Below are positions 45,883 to 55,086 of a stretch of 64,000 nt of DNA, one piece after another (position 1 is the first letter of the stretch; each line of letters begins with the position of its first letter). Made by a program: the position numbers and the translations under genes. The stretch comes from an uncultured Clostridiaceae bacterium (lineage in GTDB: Bacteria > Bacillota > Clostridia > TANB77 > CAG-508): assembly GCA_947577025.1 (NCBI GenBank), contig CANPTO010000001.1:62001-126000 (forward strand). Reading direction: 5' to 3'. The notes below the pieces were generated by a model, which did not search any database, had not been told where the DNA came from, and worked only from the letters and a program-made list of their open reading frames with translations.

Positions 45883-46473
45883 CTATTCTTTGTAATGAAT
45901 GATATGAGACCATCTATCACAACCTTTTTCTTTTAGTCCACCACAGCATTCAGTATTACATGTTTTACAGCTACGTCCTAATAATTCTATTAGTTCTTTT
46001 TCTTTCTGACTAATTTCATACTCTTTGTCTTGATTCGATTTGTAATATGCAATAACATCTTCATATGTTTCTGTTGTATATATTTTTTGCTCAACTCGTG
46101 TTCTATTAATTATAGGATGATTTGTAATTTTAAATTCCATTTCGTAATATTGAATACCTTCACTATTTACTCTATAACTTCCATATCCTTCTGGTTTGTC
46201 ATAATCAGATATTAGTAATTCTCTATTCTCAATATCATACGCCATAAGATATCGAAATTTATTATATCCTATTTCATCGTTATTTCTTATACGTGGTAAT
46301 CTTTCATTTAAGTAACCTGATTTAATCTGTTTTTGCATAGTAGTGTACTCTTCTTCGGTTACATGGCAAACCCTTATTGGTATTGCACTCCGATATGTCT
46401 GCTCAACGTAATCATACAAAGACATATTTACTTCTTTGTCATAGTCTTCATACATAACAATTATCCTTTTCAT
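45883..46473 (-). CDS. Unknown protein with C-terminal Cys cluster
   Basis: The 196-aa product starts at ATG 46471-46473 behind a strong GGAGGAG. No domain is recognised. The C-terminus holds a tight cysteine cluster, CKTCNTECCGGLKEKGCDRW, likely to bind metal. The body is rich in charged and aromatic residues. It lies between yhaO- and yhaN-like genes, which are normally adjacent, and has its own terminator and start signals, so it looks inserted. It carries an in-frame CGG at 46390-46392 read without shift (TYRSAIP), unlike native genes. This supports acquisition. Confidence 0.6.
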   Translation of the reverse strand: MKRIIVMYEDYDKEVNMSLYDYVEQTYRSAIPIRVCHVTEEEYTTMQKQIKSGYLNERLPRIRNNDEIGYNKFRYLMAYDIENRELLISDYDKPEGYGSYRVNSEGIQYYEMEFKITNHPIINRTRVEQKIYTTETYEDVIAYYKSNQDKEYEISQKEKELIELLGRSCKTCNTECCGGLKEKGCDRWSHIIHYKE

Positions 46474-46645
46474 ACTTTTCTCCTCCTTGTCAATTGACTA
46501 TTGTTATTAGTTACTTGGTATTTCTTATTGGAGATATGTAATTATAAATTTTAATGAATTTTATCATATTTTTATGTTATTTTCAAGTTTCTTTAGCAAT
46601 TTATGTTAAATTTTCGAGTTCTTTTTTGTATTAGTATTCTTTTCC

Positions 46646-46740
46646 GCGTTGGGGACAGTTCCTAATCTATCCAGATTATTTTTGTTTGCACCTTGTGTTT
46701 CTTATCTATCTTGTTTCCGATTAGGAACCGTCCCCAACGC
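46646..46740. repeat. 22-bp inverted repeat with GGGGAC motif
   Basis: GCGTTGGGGACAGTTCCTAATC (arm 46646-46667, given in parts: GCGTTGGGGAC, AGTTCCTAATC) and its complement at 46719-46740 differ at one position; the loop is 51 bp. Such GGGGACGG-type palindromes resemble REP elements mobilised by RAYT/TnpA-like transposases, but none is encoded here. Confidence 0.75.
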
Positions 46741-46757
46741 TACCCAATGCTACTGTT

Positions 46758-47831
46758 TTACGATAATGCTTCTATTCCTATTTCTATTGCTTTTTCTATT
46801 ACTTCTTTATCTATGTTTTCGTCTTCTAATTTGTTTAGCATTTCACTTGCAAATATTCCTTTTAGTGTTGTTGTGTTTGCAATTTTGTTTAGGTCGTAGC
46901 CTATTTTTGTCTTGTCTTTTAGTTTTATAATATTTCTGGTTTCTATTTGTTTATATAACTTATATGTATTTATTTCGAAGTTTCTATTTCCTACTAATAT
47001 AATTTTATATAGGTCTTTTTCGTTTAATTCTAGCCCTTCTATTTTTTCTAGTAGTTCTTCTGGTTCATTTATGTTAGTAATGTCTATTTGTATTTCTTTA
47101 AATTCTTTCTCATCTAATTTTACAAATTCTACTTCTATTTTTTTGTTTTCTATATTTCCTACTATCATTCCGTGTTCACCTAGTTCGTCAAACCCTAAGG
47201 AAATTGGTGAACCTGGGTAAATTATATTTGTATTTTCTTTAGTTAAATTTATTTTATGTATATGTCCTAGAGCTACATAATTAAAGTTTAACTGTTTTAG
47301 TTTACTACTAGATATTGTATTATAGTCTCTTTGGTCATCATACCCACCATCTAAGCTTGCATGTGTAATTAAAATGTTTAACTTTTCTTTATTTTCTATA
47401 TTTATTTCTTCTAATTTTGATTCTTTTAAATAGAAGTCTTCAAAGCCATAGCCATATAAGTCAAATTCCTTCATTTCTACTTTTTCTATTTTTGAAGTGA
47501 ATATTTTTACATTTTCACTCCAATTATATTTTTCATAGTATGAATTTTTTAAATATGGGTCGTGATTTCCTGGTGTTATAAATATTAATGTATTTGGAAT
47601 TTGCTTGAAACAGTCATTTATAAATTCTATTGTACTTTGTCTTACATATTCGTGGTCATAAAGGTCTCCTGCTATAAATAAATATGGGATTTCGTTTTCT
47701 TTTATATATTCTATCATTTTCTTGAATGCTTTTCTTTGGTCTAATCGTCTTACTTCTCCTAAATTTGCTCTATCACTAAGTAAAGTAAATGGTGTATCAA
47801 AGTGCATATCAGCTATATGTACAAATTTCAT
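46758..47831 (-). CDS. YhaO/SbcD-like metallophosphoesterase
   Basis: The 357-aa product contains all calcineurin-like phosphoesterase motifs: DMHFD, GDLYD, GNHD, then ITHAS and GHIHKI. It would be the nuclease subunit partnering the YhaN/SbcC-like ATPase encoded at 43762-45685. Family members process DNA ends. The start ATG follows GGAGGG. It is separated from its presumed partner by the 196-aa gene. Confidence 0.9.
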   Translation of the reverse strand: MKFVHIADMHFDTPFTLLSDRANLGEVRRLDQRKAFKKMIEYIKENEIPYLFIAGDLYDHEYVRQSTIEFINDCFKQIPNTLIFITPGNHDPYLKNSYYEKYNWSENVKIFTSKIEKVEMKEFDLYGYGFEDFYLKESKLEEINIENKEKLNILITHASLDGGYDDQRDYNTISSSKLKQLNFNYVALGHIHKINLTKENTNIIYPGSPISLGFDELGEHGMIVGNIENKKIEVEFVKLDEKEFKEIQIDITNINEPEELLEKIEGLELNEKDLYKIILVGNRNFEINTYKLYKQIETRNIIKLKDKTKIGYDLNKIANTTTLKGIFASEMLNKLEDENIDKEVIEKAIEIGIEALS

Positions 47832-47880
47832 TTATTTCCCTCCATAATCTTTTCCTATTATATAAAGTAAAATAAAAAAA

Positions 47881-47916
47881 GTCAACATTTAAAAACAAAT
47901 GTTTCTAAATGTTGGC
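47881..47916 (-). terminator. Terminator of the VirD4/TraG-like gene
   Basis: GTCAACATTTA (47881-47891) pairs with TAAATGTTGGC (47906-47916), directly beyond the stop at 47922, with T runs on the minus strand. Confidence 0.8.
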
Positions 47917-47921
47917 TTTTT

Positions 47922-50016
47922 TTATTCCATTGGGCCAAATAGTTCGTCAAATTTGGCTTCTAATTCTTTTTGTAAGTCTTCTGTAAATGCGTCCTCATTT
48001 ATTGGCTCTTGTGGTACCTCTGGTGATGTAAAATCGGAAAAGTCGAATAAATCTTCTTCTACTTTTTGTTCTTTAACTTCTTGCTTTATTGGTTGTTGCT
48101 CTGTTTCTTCTTCCATAAAGTCAAAACTGTCAAATGACATCTCATTTGGTTTAGTGTCTGTGTTTTCTTCTTTATTTTCTTTCTTCTCTTCTACTATTTC
48201 ATCATCAAATAAGTCATCTAAAGATTCTACTTTTAGGCTTTCCTTACTTGCACTTGGTTTGTCTGGTACATATGGATTATATGGGTTGTATTTTCTCCAT
48301 TCTCCTCTTGTCCCTACATCAAAGTCATTATGGTCTAATGTATCTTGTTGTAAATCTTTATATACTTTTGCTTGTTCAAAGTAGTAATATTTTTCTGCTT
48401 TTACTGGTTTTATACCTTTTTCATATATAATACATAGGTCATTGTCCATTCTTCTTAACTCATCTGGTGTCATAAGTGGTCTTGCCATTATTTGTTCTGA
48501 TTGACTAAAGCCTTGTTTATGGAAGTGCTTGTCTTTATTTACTGAGTTACTATCTCTTGATATTGTTTTTTCTCCTAGTGCTTTTGAGAAGTATTCTACT
48601 GTTTTGAATGAGTTACTTCCTAAAAATACGTGTGTATCACAGTTACCCATTATTGTTTCATAACTTTTTTCATATACTGCCTCTAATTGGTCTAAGTTTT
48701 GAAGTATAACACTAAATTGTATTCCTCTACTTCTTGATGTTGATATTTTTTTGTCGAAGTCTGGTATTCTTCCTATATTTGCGAACTCGTCTAATATGAA
48801 GAATACTGGCACTTTTAGCCTTCCTCCATTTAAGTCTGCAAAGTTATATAGTTGTTGTATCATTTGTGAGAAGAATATTGTAAGTAAGAAGTCATATGCT
48901 GTATGTGTATCTGATGATATTACATATACTGCTGTTTTTTTACTTCCTATATCTTCAAAATTTATTGTATCTGTTGATGTTACTTCTGCTATTTCTTTTG
49001 AGTCAAATTTTCCTAGTTTTGATTGAAGTGAACTTAAGATTGAACCATATGTCTTTTCTGGTGCTATTTCTATTGATTTATAGTACATTCTTGCTGGATG
49101 ATCATATGGTAATTGGTTTATTAATTCTGTAAGTAAGTTACTTCCTCCATTGTTATTTGCTGCTCTTACCATTTCTGAACAGCTTGCTAGGTTTTGCTCT
49201 TCTTCTGGTCTTGTTGCTATTAGGTAATATATTAGTGCTTTTAATAGCATTTCTGCCATGTCATCCCAATAAGGGTCACCTTTTCCTTCTCCACCTTGAC
49301 CTTTTACTACTGTATTTGCTATAACATCTACATCTAGTTCACTTGCAACGTGCATTAGTGGGTTATATCCATCACTGTTATTTGGATTTACTAGGTTTAA
49401 TACTTTTATGTCATATCCATGTTTCTTTAGATAACCTGCTGTTTTGTCATATAATTCACCTTTTGGGTCTGTAAATACATATGAACCTAACATTTGTGTT
49501 GCATTTGGTATTGAATATGATGCTGATTTACCAGATCCTGAACCTCCGTACTATTAGAGTATTTACGTTTCCTCTTTTATCTACTGGTAAGTAATTTTCT
49601 TTTGCAAGTACTATTCCTTTGTCTGGGCTTAATATTTTATATTGTTCTCCTTTTTGACTCCAATCACTTGAACCATGCTCTATATCATAGTATTTTCCTT
49701 TTGGTTTTGTTTTCCAAAATCCTTTTATTGAAAATCCTATAAATGCTATTGTGTATGGTATTAATAATTTTAAAAATATTCCTAAAGCTCCTTTATATCC
49801 AAACATTCTAAAAAATGCTGTAAAGCTTGTAACTTCTTTAACAAAATATTCTACAAAATTTGTTAATTTGTCACTTGAACCATTTGGTGCTTTTGCCCAA
49901 GCTAGTGCAATAGGCGATAGCAATACTATAGCTAATATTAGCCATAGTACTGCTATAATTATTAGAAATCTTTTTCCTTGTTTTACCGAATTTTTGAACT
50001 TGTCTATTTTTCCCAT
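47922..50016 (-). CDS. VirD4/TraG-like coupling ATPase, +1 shift at CGG in Walker A
   Basis: ATG 50014-50016 follows AAGGTGG. The N-terminus has two membrane segments (about 18-42, 78-100). At about residue 157, zero-frame reading gives LIV-RRFRIW-stop. Skipping the C of CGG 49546-49548 gives LIVGGSGSGKSASYSI, the Walker A motif, and joins the 523-aa downstream frame with FTDPKGELYDKT, Walker B (VFFILDEFANIG) and an acidic tail (about 560-697). Total 697 aa. This is the layout of conjugative coupling proteins of the CD1115/TraG type, which pump DNA into a type IV secretion channel. No other T4SS gene is seen nearby; two small genes precede it. It may be a conjugative-element remnant or a solitary DNA pump. 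Confidence 0.85.
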
Positions 50017-50043
50017 AGCGTTCCACCTTCTCTTTTGTTTTTA

Positions 50044-50370
50044 TTATGCTCCTCTTTCTTGCCCTTTTTTGCTTTTTACTGTCTTTACTACTTCAAAGTT
50101 TAATACTGCTCCTGTTTTTGCTTTCATTTTTCTATTTCTTTGTACTGTTTTAAATGCATTATTTTCAAATTTTATTATATTTCCATTTGCTAACTCTATA
50201 GTATTATTTTCGTTTAGTCTTCCATCTTCTACTGCTATAGCTTTTGATTCATCAAATATATTATCTTTACTTTTCCCTCTTTCTACTTTTATACTTTTTT
50301 GTTTTTCATTTGCAAATGATATGAATGTTACTTCAAAATTACTTTGTGAACCTTCAATTGTTGGTTTCAT
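50044..50370 (-). CDS. Small protein beside the TraG-like gene
   Basis: The 108-aa product starts MKPTIEGSQSNFEVTFISFA and is basic toward its C-terminus (QRNRKMKAKTG, VKSKKGQER). ATG 50368-50370 follows AAGGAG, which itself begins at the stop of the upstream gene, so the two are co-transcribed and lead into the TraG-like gene 28 bp downstream. No family recognised. A role with the coupling protein is only suggested by position. Confidence 0.7.
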   Translation of the reverse strand: MKPTIEGSQSNFEVTFISFANEKQKSIKVERGKSKDNIFDESKAIAVEDGRLNENNTIELANGNIIKFENNAFKTVQRNRKMKAKTGAVLNFEVVKTVKSKKGQERGA

Positions 50371-50386
50371 TTTTCAATTCTCCTTT

Positions 50387-50912
50387 CTAGACATCCTCTT
50401 TCTTTTCACGTATTTCAAACGCGAAATAAGACTTATATGGTTTTAACTCACATTTTCCTTTTAATTCATTTGTGTTTTTATCTAAATATACTTTAGGCTT
50501 TATTTCTTCTGTTGTTTCTGGATCTATTATTGATATTGGCCTTCCGTAAATTTGGTGTATATTTAAACTCTTTATATATTCCTTGTTTTTCAGAGTATAG
50601 AGTGTCAAACTTAATTGGTATAGGCTTTTTAGATATTCGTACTTTATTATCTTCTAAAATTCCTATATTTACTACTACTTTATCTCCCGCAAAAGATAAA
50701 ATTATTAGTTGTTCTTCATAATTTGGTTCATCTATAAAAAATGTTTTTTTCTTTAAATTCCCTTTTAATTCTTCTGCTGATACAAGTCTTTCTACTGTAA
50801 ATTTTGGGTACTCATTTAAAAATTCTTTTTCTGTCTTGTTTACTCTGTATATTACTGTACTTACACCTTGTGGGTCTGTAATACTAAAGTGTTTTCCTTG
50901 TATACTTTCCAT
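50387..50912 (-). CDS. Unknown protein, +1 shift at CGG 50544-50546
   Basis: An ORF starts at 50939, but ATG 50910-50912 follows AAAGGAG and gives MESIQGKHFSITDPQGVSTV. Zero-frame reading runs to YTPNL-RKANINNRSRNN and a stop at 50493. Skipping the C of CGG gives YTPNLGRPISIIDPETTEEI, then VYLDKNTNELKGKCELKPYK, ending TAG at 50387 (174 aa). The restored C-terminus abuts the ribosome binding site of the next gene, as expected in an operon. ITDPQG and IIDPET suggest an internal repeat of a short strand motif. Function unknown. Confidence 0.7.
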
Positions 50913-51123
50913 CTTATTTTCTCCTTTTCTATGAACCAATGTGTCATAGCTTGTCTTTAGTTTGCCAACTATACATAATTATACTATGTTTTTTTATTAT
51001 TGTCAACTTATATGTTTCTTTAAATTTATATTGTTATTGGTAAACCTTTAAGTCTGCCCTTTCTCCGAAGCATGGGCGGACTTAAAAGCCACACCCTACA
51101 TAAAAATTGATTTATTCCTATTA
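50913..51123. other. Intergenic region with a hairpin
   Basis: It contains one inverted repeat, AAGTCTGCCC (51050-51059) with GGGCGGACTT (51074-51083), one mismatch. It lies beyond the DnaJ-like stop on the minus strand, so it may terminate that gene. The rest is AT-rich with no feature. Confidence 0.5.
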
Positions 51124-52010
51124 TTAGCTTCTTGGTTCAAATTTTGATATTTCTTTTAATTTTTCATATATTTTGGTTTCTTCCTCAGATAATTGTTTAG
51201 GTACCACTATTTTTATATTAGCTATTAAGTCTCCTCTTCCGCCTTTTCCATCTTTATAACCTTTTCCTGGAATTCTTAATTTTTCGCCTGTTTCAATTCC
51301 TCTTGGTATGTATATATTACTACTATCGTCGATTGTTTCTATTTTTGCTCTTGTTCCTAGGGCTGCTTCCCATGGTGCTAATAGTAAATCTGTATATATG
51401 TCATATCCTTCTAGTTTGTATTTTTTTGTATTTTTTATATTTATTTTTATGAATAAGTCTCCATTTTTTGCACCATTTTGTCCTGGTTTTCCGTTCACTT
51501 ATTAGTCGTATTTTTTCTCCGATTTCGTATTCCTGCTGGTATTTTTACTTTGAATGTTCTCATTTTGCCTTCTACTGTTCTTAATGATATTTTTTTCTCT
51601 AATCCATAGTAGGCTTCTTCTATTGATATTTCTATTTCAGTTTCTATATTTTCTCCTTTTATTGGTATTTTATTTTTTGTTTTTATATTTTCTGTATTTA
51701 TATTACTAGAATGCCCAAATAATACACCTAAAAAGTCTGCTTTTCTTTCTCTTTCTTGTTTATCTTTTTGCTTTTCTATTTTTCTTCCTACATTTGAGTA
51801 CCATATTCTATCATATTTTCTTTTTGAGTTATTATCTGAAAGTACCCTATATGCTTCATTTATATCTTTAAACCTTTCTTCTGAAAAGTTATTGCTATTT
51901 ACATCTGGGTGATACTTTTTTGCTTGTTCTCTAAATGCTACTTTTATTTCATTTATATTTACTTTGTTATTTTCTAAACCTAGTATTTTATAGTAATCTT
52001 TAAATATCAT
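51124..52010 (-). CDS. DnaJ-like (CbpA-type) co-chaperone, two +1 shifts at CGG
   Basis: ATG 52008-52010 follows GGGAGG. The J domain (1-65) holds the HPD motif in AKKYHPDVNS. The first C-terminal beta domain breaks at CGG 51519-51521 (PAGIRN-RRKN in zero frame). Skipping C gives PAGIRNGEKIRLISE. A second CGG at 51491-51493, 28 nt on, must also lose its C to give GKPGQNGAKNGDLFIKI and the remaining domain with GKGYKDGKGGRGDL. Total 294 aa. Both restored glycines are the standard ones of DnaJ family (AGIRxGxxIRLxGxGxPG). No zinc-finger CxxCxGxG repeats are present, so it is class B. It stimulates DnaK. It lies between recR and the TraG-like block. Confidence 0.85.
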
Positions 52011-52072
52011 TTAACATCCTCCCAATTTCATGGTAAAAATATTATATCACATACTTTTAGATGATAAAAGAG

Positions 52073-52108
52073 AAAGAAGCAAATTTTTTATAAAATCTTT
52101 GCTTCTTT
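52073..52108 (-). terminator. Terminator of recR
   Basis: AAAGAAGCAAA (52073-52083) pairs with TTTGCTTCTTT (52098-52108). On the minus strand it follows the recR stop at 52190 by about 80 bp. Confidence 0.7.
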
Positions 52109-52189
52109 TTACTTTATATTCTCAAATATTTTTATTAATTTTGTATACATATTTAATATTTATTATTTTTTATAACATTCTTATTTATC

Positions 52190-52789
52190 TTATAATTCTC
52201 TTCTTCCTTCTAATGCTTTACTTAATGTTACTTCATCTGTATATTCTAAGTCTCCACCTACTGGTATTCCATGTGCTATTCGGCTCGCTTTTACTCCTAA
52301 TGGTTTTACTAACTTTGAAATATACATTGCTGTTGCTTCTCCTTCTACTCTAGGGTTTGTCGCAAGTATTACTTCTTTTACTTTTCCTTCCATTAACCTT
52401 GAAAGTAATTCTTTTATTTTTATTTCATCTGGACCAATTCCATTCATTGGTGATATTGAACCATGTAAAACATGGTACATTCCTTTAAACTCATGGGTTC
52501 TTTCCATTGCCACTATATCTTTTACATCTTCTACTACACATATTACGCTTTCATCTCTTTTAGGATTTGAACAAATAGTACATGGGTCTGTATCTGATAT
52601 ATTATAACATTTTGAACAATATTTTAAGTTCTTTTTAGCATTTATTATTGAAGATACAAATTCATTTACTTCTTCTTCTGACCTGTCAAGCATATAAAAT
52701 GCTAGTCTAGCTGCTGTTTTACTTCCAATGCTTGGTAACTTTTCAAATGCTTCTATTAGCTTTTCTATTGATGGTGAATAGTATGACAT
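52190..52789 (-). CDS. recR: Recombination protein RecR
   Basis: The 199-aa product has the N-terminal helix-hairpin-helix ([18 protein letters not shown]), a C4 zinc finger ([16 protein letters not shown]) and the Toprim domain ([30 protein letters not shown]). It acts with RecF/RecO in loading RecA at gaps. It is the third gene of the classic dnaX-ybaB-recR cluster. Confidence 0.96.
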   Translation of the reverse strand: MSYYSPSIEKLIEAFEKLPSIGSKTAARLAFYMLDRSEEEVNEFVSSIINAKKNLKYCSKCYNISDTDPCTICSNPKRDESVICVVEDVKDIVAMERTHEFKGMYHVLHGSISPMNGIGPDEIKIKELLSRLMEGKVKEVILATNPRVEGEATAMYISKLVKPLGVKASRIAHGIPVGGDLEYTDEVTLSKALEGRREL

Positions 52790-52919
52790 TTTTATGCTCC
52801 TTCTCTATCTTGTTTAAGATGCTGACTTTGAACACATCTTTTACTTAGGTATTCCTATATGGATAAGATATGTCCTGAGCCAGGTATTCAGTTCTTTAAA
52901 TTGTTCCATGCTGAGTTTA

Positions 52920-53265
52920 TTACATTATTCCGTGGAATATTATATTTTCCAAAGCTTTGTGCTTGTGCAGAATCTACTTTTCTCAAAGCTTCATTTACAC
53001 ATGTTAATATTAGGTCTTCTAACATTTCTACATCTTCTGGATCAACTACATCTTTTTTTATTTTTATTTCTTTTATTTCTTTTGCTCCTGTTACTTTAAC
53101 TTCTATTGCTCCTCCACCGCTACTAGCCTCAAATTCTTTTGAAATTAATTCTTCTTGACTTTTTTCCATATCTGCTTGCATTTTTTTTGCTTCTTTCATT
53201 AATTGATTAATGTTCATTCCTCCAAATCCTCCCATTCCTCCTGGGAATCCTCCTCTTCTTGACAT
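52920..53265 (-). CDS. ybaB: YbaB/EbfC nucleoid protein, +1 shift at CGG near its end
   Basis: ATG 53263-53265 reads MSRRGGFPGGMGGFGGMNIN, then QLMKEAKKMQADMEKSQEEL and VKVTGAKEIKEIKI, typical YbaB. Zero-frame reading passes CGG 52930-52932 and adds a spurious 14-residue tail (RNNVINSAWNN...) to a stop at 52888. Skipping the C gives YNIPGIM and an immediate TAA (52920-52922), the usual YbaB ending, giving 114 aa. YbaB is a small DNA-binding protein. It lies between dnaX and recR. Confidence 0.88.
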
Positions 53266-53289
53266 ATATTTTCATCCTTTCTCTATCTT

Positions 53290-53375
53290 ATATATTATTC
53301 ATCATTCACTATTCACTATTCATTATTCACTAATTTAATTAATAGTGAATAATGAATAATTAATAGTGAATAATT
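53290..53375. repeat. Inverted and direct repeats of ATTCACTATT type
   Basis: Several ATTCACTATTC-type units, with a perfect 15-bp inverted pair 53318-53332 and 53343-53357, lie between dnaX and ybaB. This low-complexity hairpin may attenuate the dnaX-ybaB transcript. Confidence 0.75.
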
Positions 53376-53390
53376 TTCTAGTTATTGTTT

Positions 53391-55058
53391 TTATTCTATT
53401 ACATTGAATGATATCCCATTATCCTCGGCAAAACTTTCTATTGGGTTTTGCTCTTTTTTTGGTATAACCTTTGTATCTTCATAGATGTATTTTAATTTCA
53501 TTGGCTTACCACATTCCATTGATATTCGTCTTTCTATTTCTGATATACTTTCACTTTTTTCTAGTATTGTTTTTCCAAACGGGGTTACTGGCTTTGAAAA
53601 ATGAATTCCTATTATTAGGTCATTTACTTTGCTTGCTACTGAATTTATTAAGTTTGTGTATATCATTATTTTTCCTGCGTCTTTTAGCTCCCTTACTATT
53701 TTAGGCCATTCTTGTAGTTTTTCACCTACTTCTATGGTTTTTATTGGCTTTGGTATTTCTTTTTTAAGTAATTTTTCATTTTCCACTCCTATAGCATTTT
53801 TAGGTATTCCTACATTTTCAATATCTTTGTTTAATGTGTTTTCCACATTTTGTGAGATATTGTGGAAAACTCCTCCTGAATTTATTTTTGAAATTTGCAT
53901 TTCTAATTCTGTTATTTTTCTTTTTAACTTTTCTATTTCTCCAGTATCTATATTTTCCGTAGTACTTTTTGTTTCTCCTGTTTGCCCACTACATAGTTTT
54001 ATTATCCCTACCTGAAACAATATTAGTTTTTGTGAAGAATATTTTATATCATTTTCTAAGTTTGATAATATATATACTATTTGAAGCAATTTTTCTTTTG
54101 TTACTTCATTTGCCAATTTTTCAATATTTGTTATTTCAGCTTCTGAATATATGTTTAAGCTTTTGCTTGATTTATATATTAATATATCTTTAACATATTT
54201 TATAATTTCCCACAAGAAATTTTGTATGTCTTTTCCTTCATTTACTACTTCTTCTATTGTTTGTAGAGCTTCATTTATATTTTCTTGTAATATTGCTGAT
54301 ACTATTTTGTTTATGTATGCTAATTTTGGTATTCCTACTAAATCTTTTACTTTATTTTCATCTATTTTTGTTTCTCCATCTTGCAGGCATCTTTCTAGTA
54401 TTGATAGTGCATCTCTCATTCCACCTTCTGCTAATACTGCTATTACTTTTAAGGCTTCATTTGTTATTTCTATTTGTATTTCATCACATACTATTTTTAA
54501 CCTTTTTATAATATCTTCATCTGATATTTGTTTAAAGTCAAACCTTTGGCACCTTGAAAGTATTGTTGCTGGGAGCTTTTGTGGTTCTGTTGTTGCTAGT
54601 ATGAATTTTACGTGCTCTGGTGGTTCTTCTAATGTTTTTAAAAGTGCATTAAAAGCTCCTGTTGAAAGCATATGAACCTCATCTATTATATATACTCTAT
54701 ATTTTGCCTTTGTTGGCAGAAAATTTACTTCTTCTCTTATTTGCCTAATATCTTCTACACTATTGTTTGAGGCAGCATCCATTTCTACTATATCTGTAAG
54801 GCTACCATTTATCGCTTCTTTGCATATTTCGCATTTATTACATGGCTCTCCATCTTGCGGATTTAGGCAGTTTATAGCTCTTGCTAATACTTTAGCTGCT
54901 GATGTTTTTCCCGTTCCACGCCCACCATTAAAAAGGTATGCATGTCCTACTCTTCCTGCCATTATTTGATTTTTTAGTGTTCTTGTTATATGTTCTTGCC
55001 CAACCATTTCTGAAAATGATGTTGGCCTGAATTTTCTATATAGTGCTGTGTAATTCAA
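53391..55058 (-). CDS. dnaX: DNA polymerase III gamma/tau subunit
   Basis: The 555-aa clamp-loader ATPase shows Walker A (GGRGTGKTSAAKVLARAI), the four-Cys zinc module (CLNPQDGEPCNKCEIC), Walker B (VYIIDEVHML), sensor 1 (ILATTEPQKL) and the SRC arginine motif (ILSRCQRFDF). The C-terminal part (about 370-555) is the divergent tau-like tail. The start is TTG behind GGGGTGAG. The SRP RNA gene lies immediately upstream. Confidence 0.95.
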   Translation of the reverse strand: MNYTALYRKFRPTSFSEMVGQEHITRTLKNQIMAGRVGHAYLFNGGRGTGKTSAAKVLARAINCLNPQDGEPCNKCEICKEAINGSLTDIVEMDAASNNSVEDIRQIREEVNFLPTKAKYRVYIIDEVHMLSTGAFNALLKTLEEPPEHVKFILATTEPQKLPATILSRCQRFDFKQISDEDIIKRLKIVCDEIQIEITNEALKVIAVLAEGGMRDALSILERCLQDGETKIDENKVKDLVGIPKLAYINKIVSAILQENINEALQTIEEVVNEGKDIQNFLWEIIKYVKDILIYKSSKSLNIYSEAEITNIEKLANEVTKEKLLQIVYILSNLENDIKYSSQKLILFQVGIIKLCSGQTGETKSTTENIDTGEIEKLKRKITELEMQISKINSGGVFHNISQNVENTLNKDIENVGIPKNAIGVENEKLLKKEIPKPIKTIEVGEKLQEWPKIVRELKDAGKIMIYTNLINSVASKVNDLIIGIHFSKPVTPFGKTILEKSESISEIERRISMECGKPMKLKYIYEDTKVIPKKEQNPIESFAEDNGISFNVIE

Positions 55059-55086
55059 TATTTCTCACCCCTATATTTTAAAAAAT

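Noticed and set aside
47922-50912. A complete conjugative element
   Set aside because: Only a coupling ATPase and two small genes are seen. No relaxase, VirB4, integrase or attachment site was found in the window.
4258-52932. Explaining the CGG breaks as random sequencing errors or pseudogenes
   Set aside because: All 11 need the same one-base skip of C directly before a glycine codon. Random errors would fall in all codon positions and include deletions and other bases. Several genes are core functions. A base-calling artefact at CGG cannot be fully excluded without reads.
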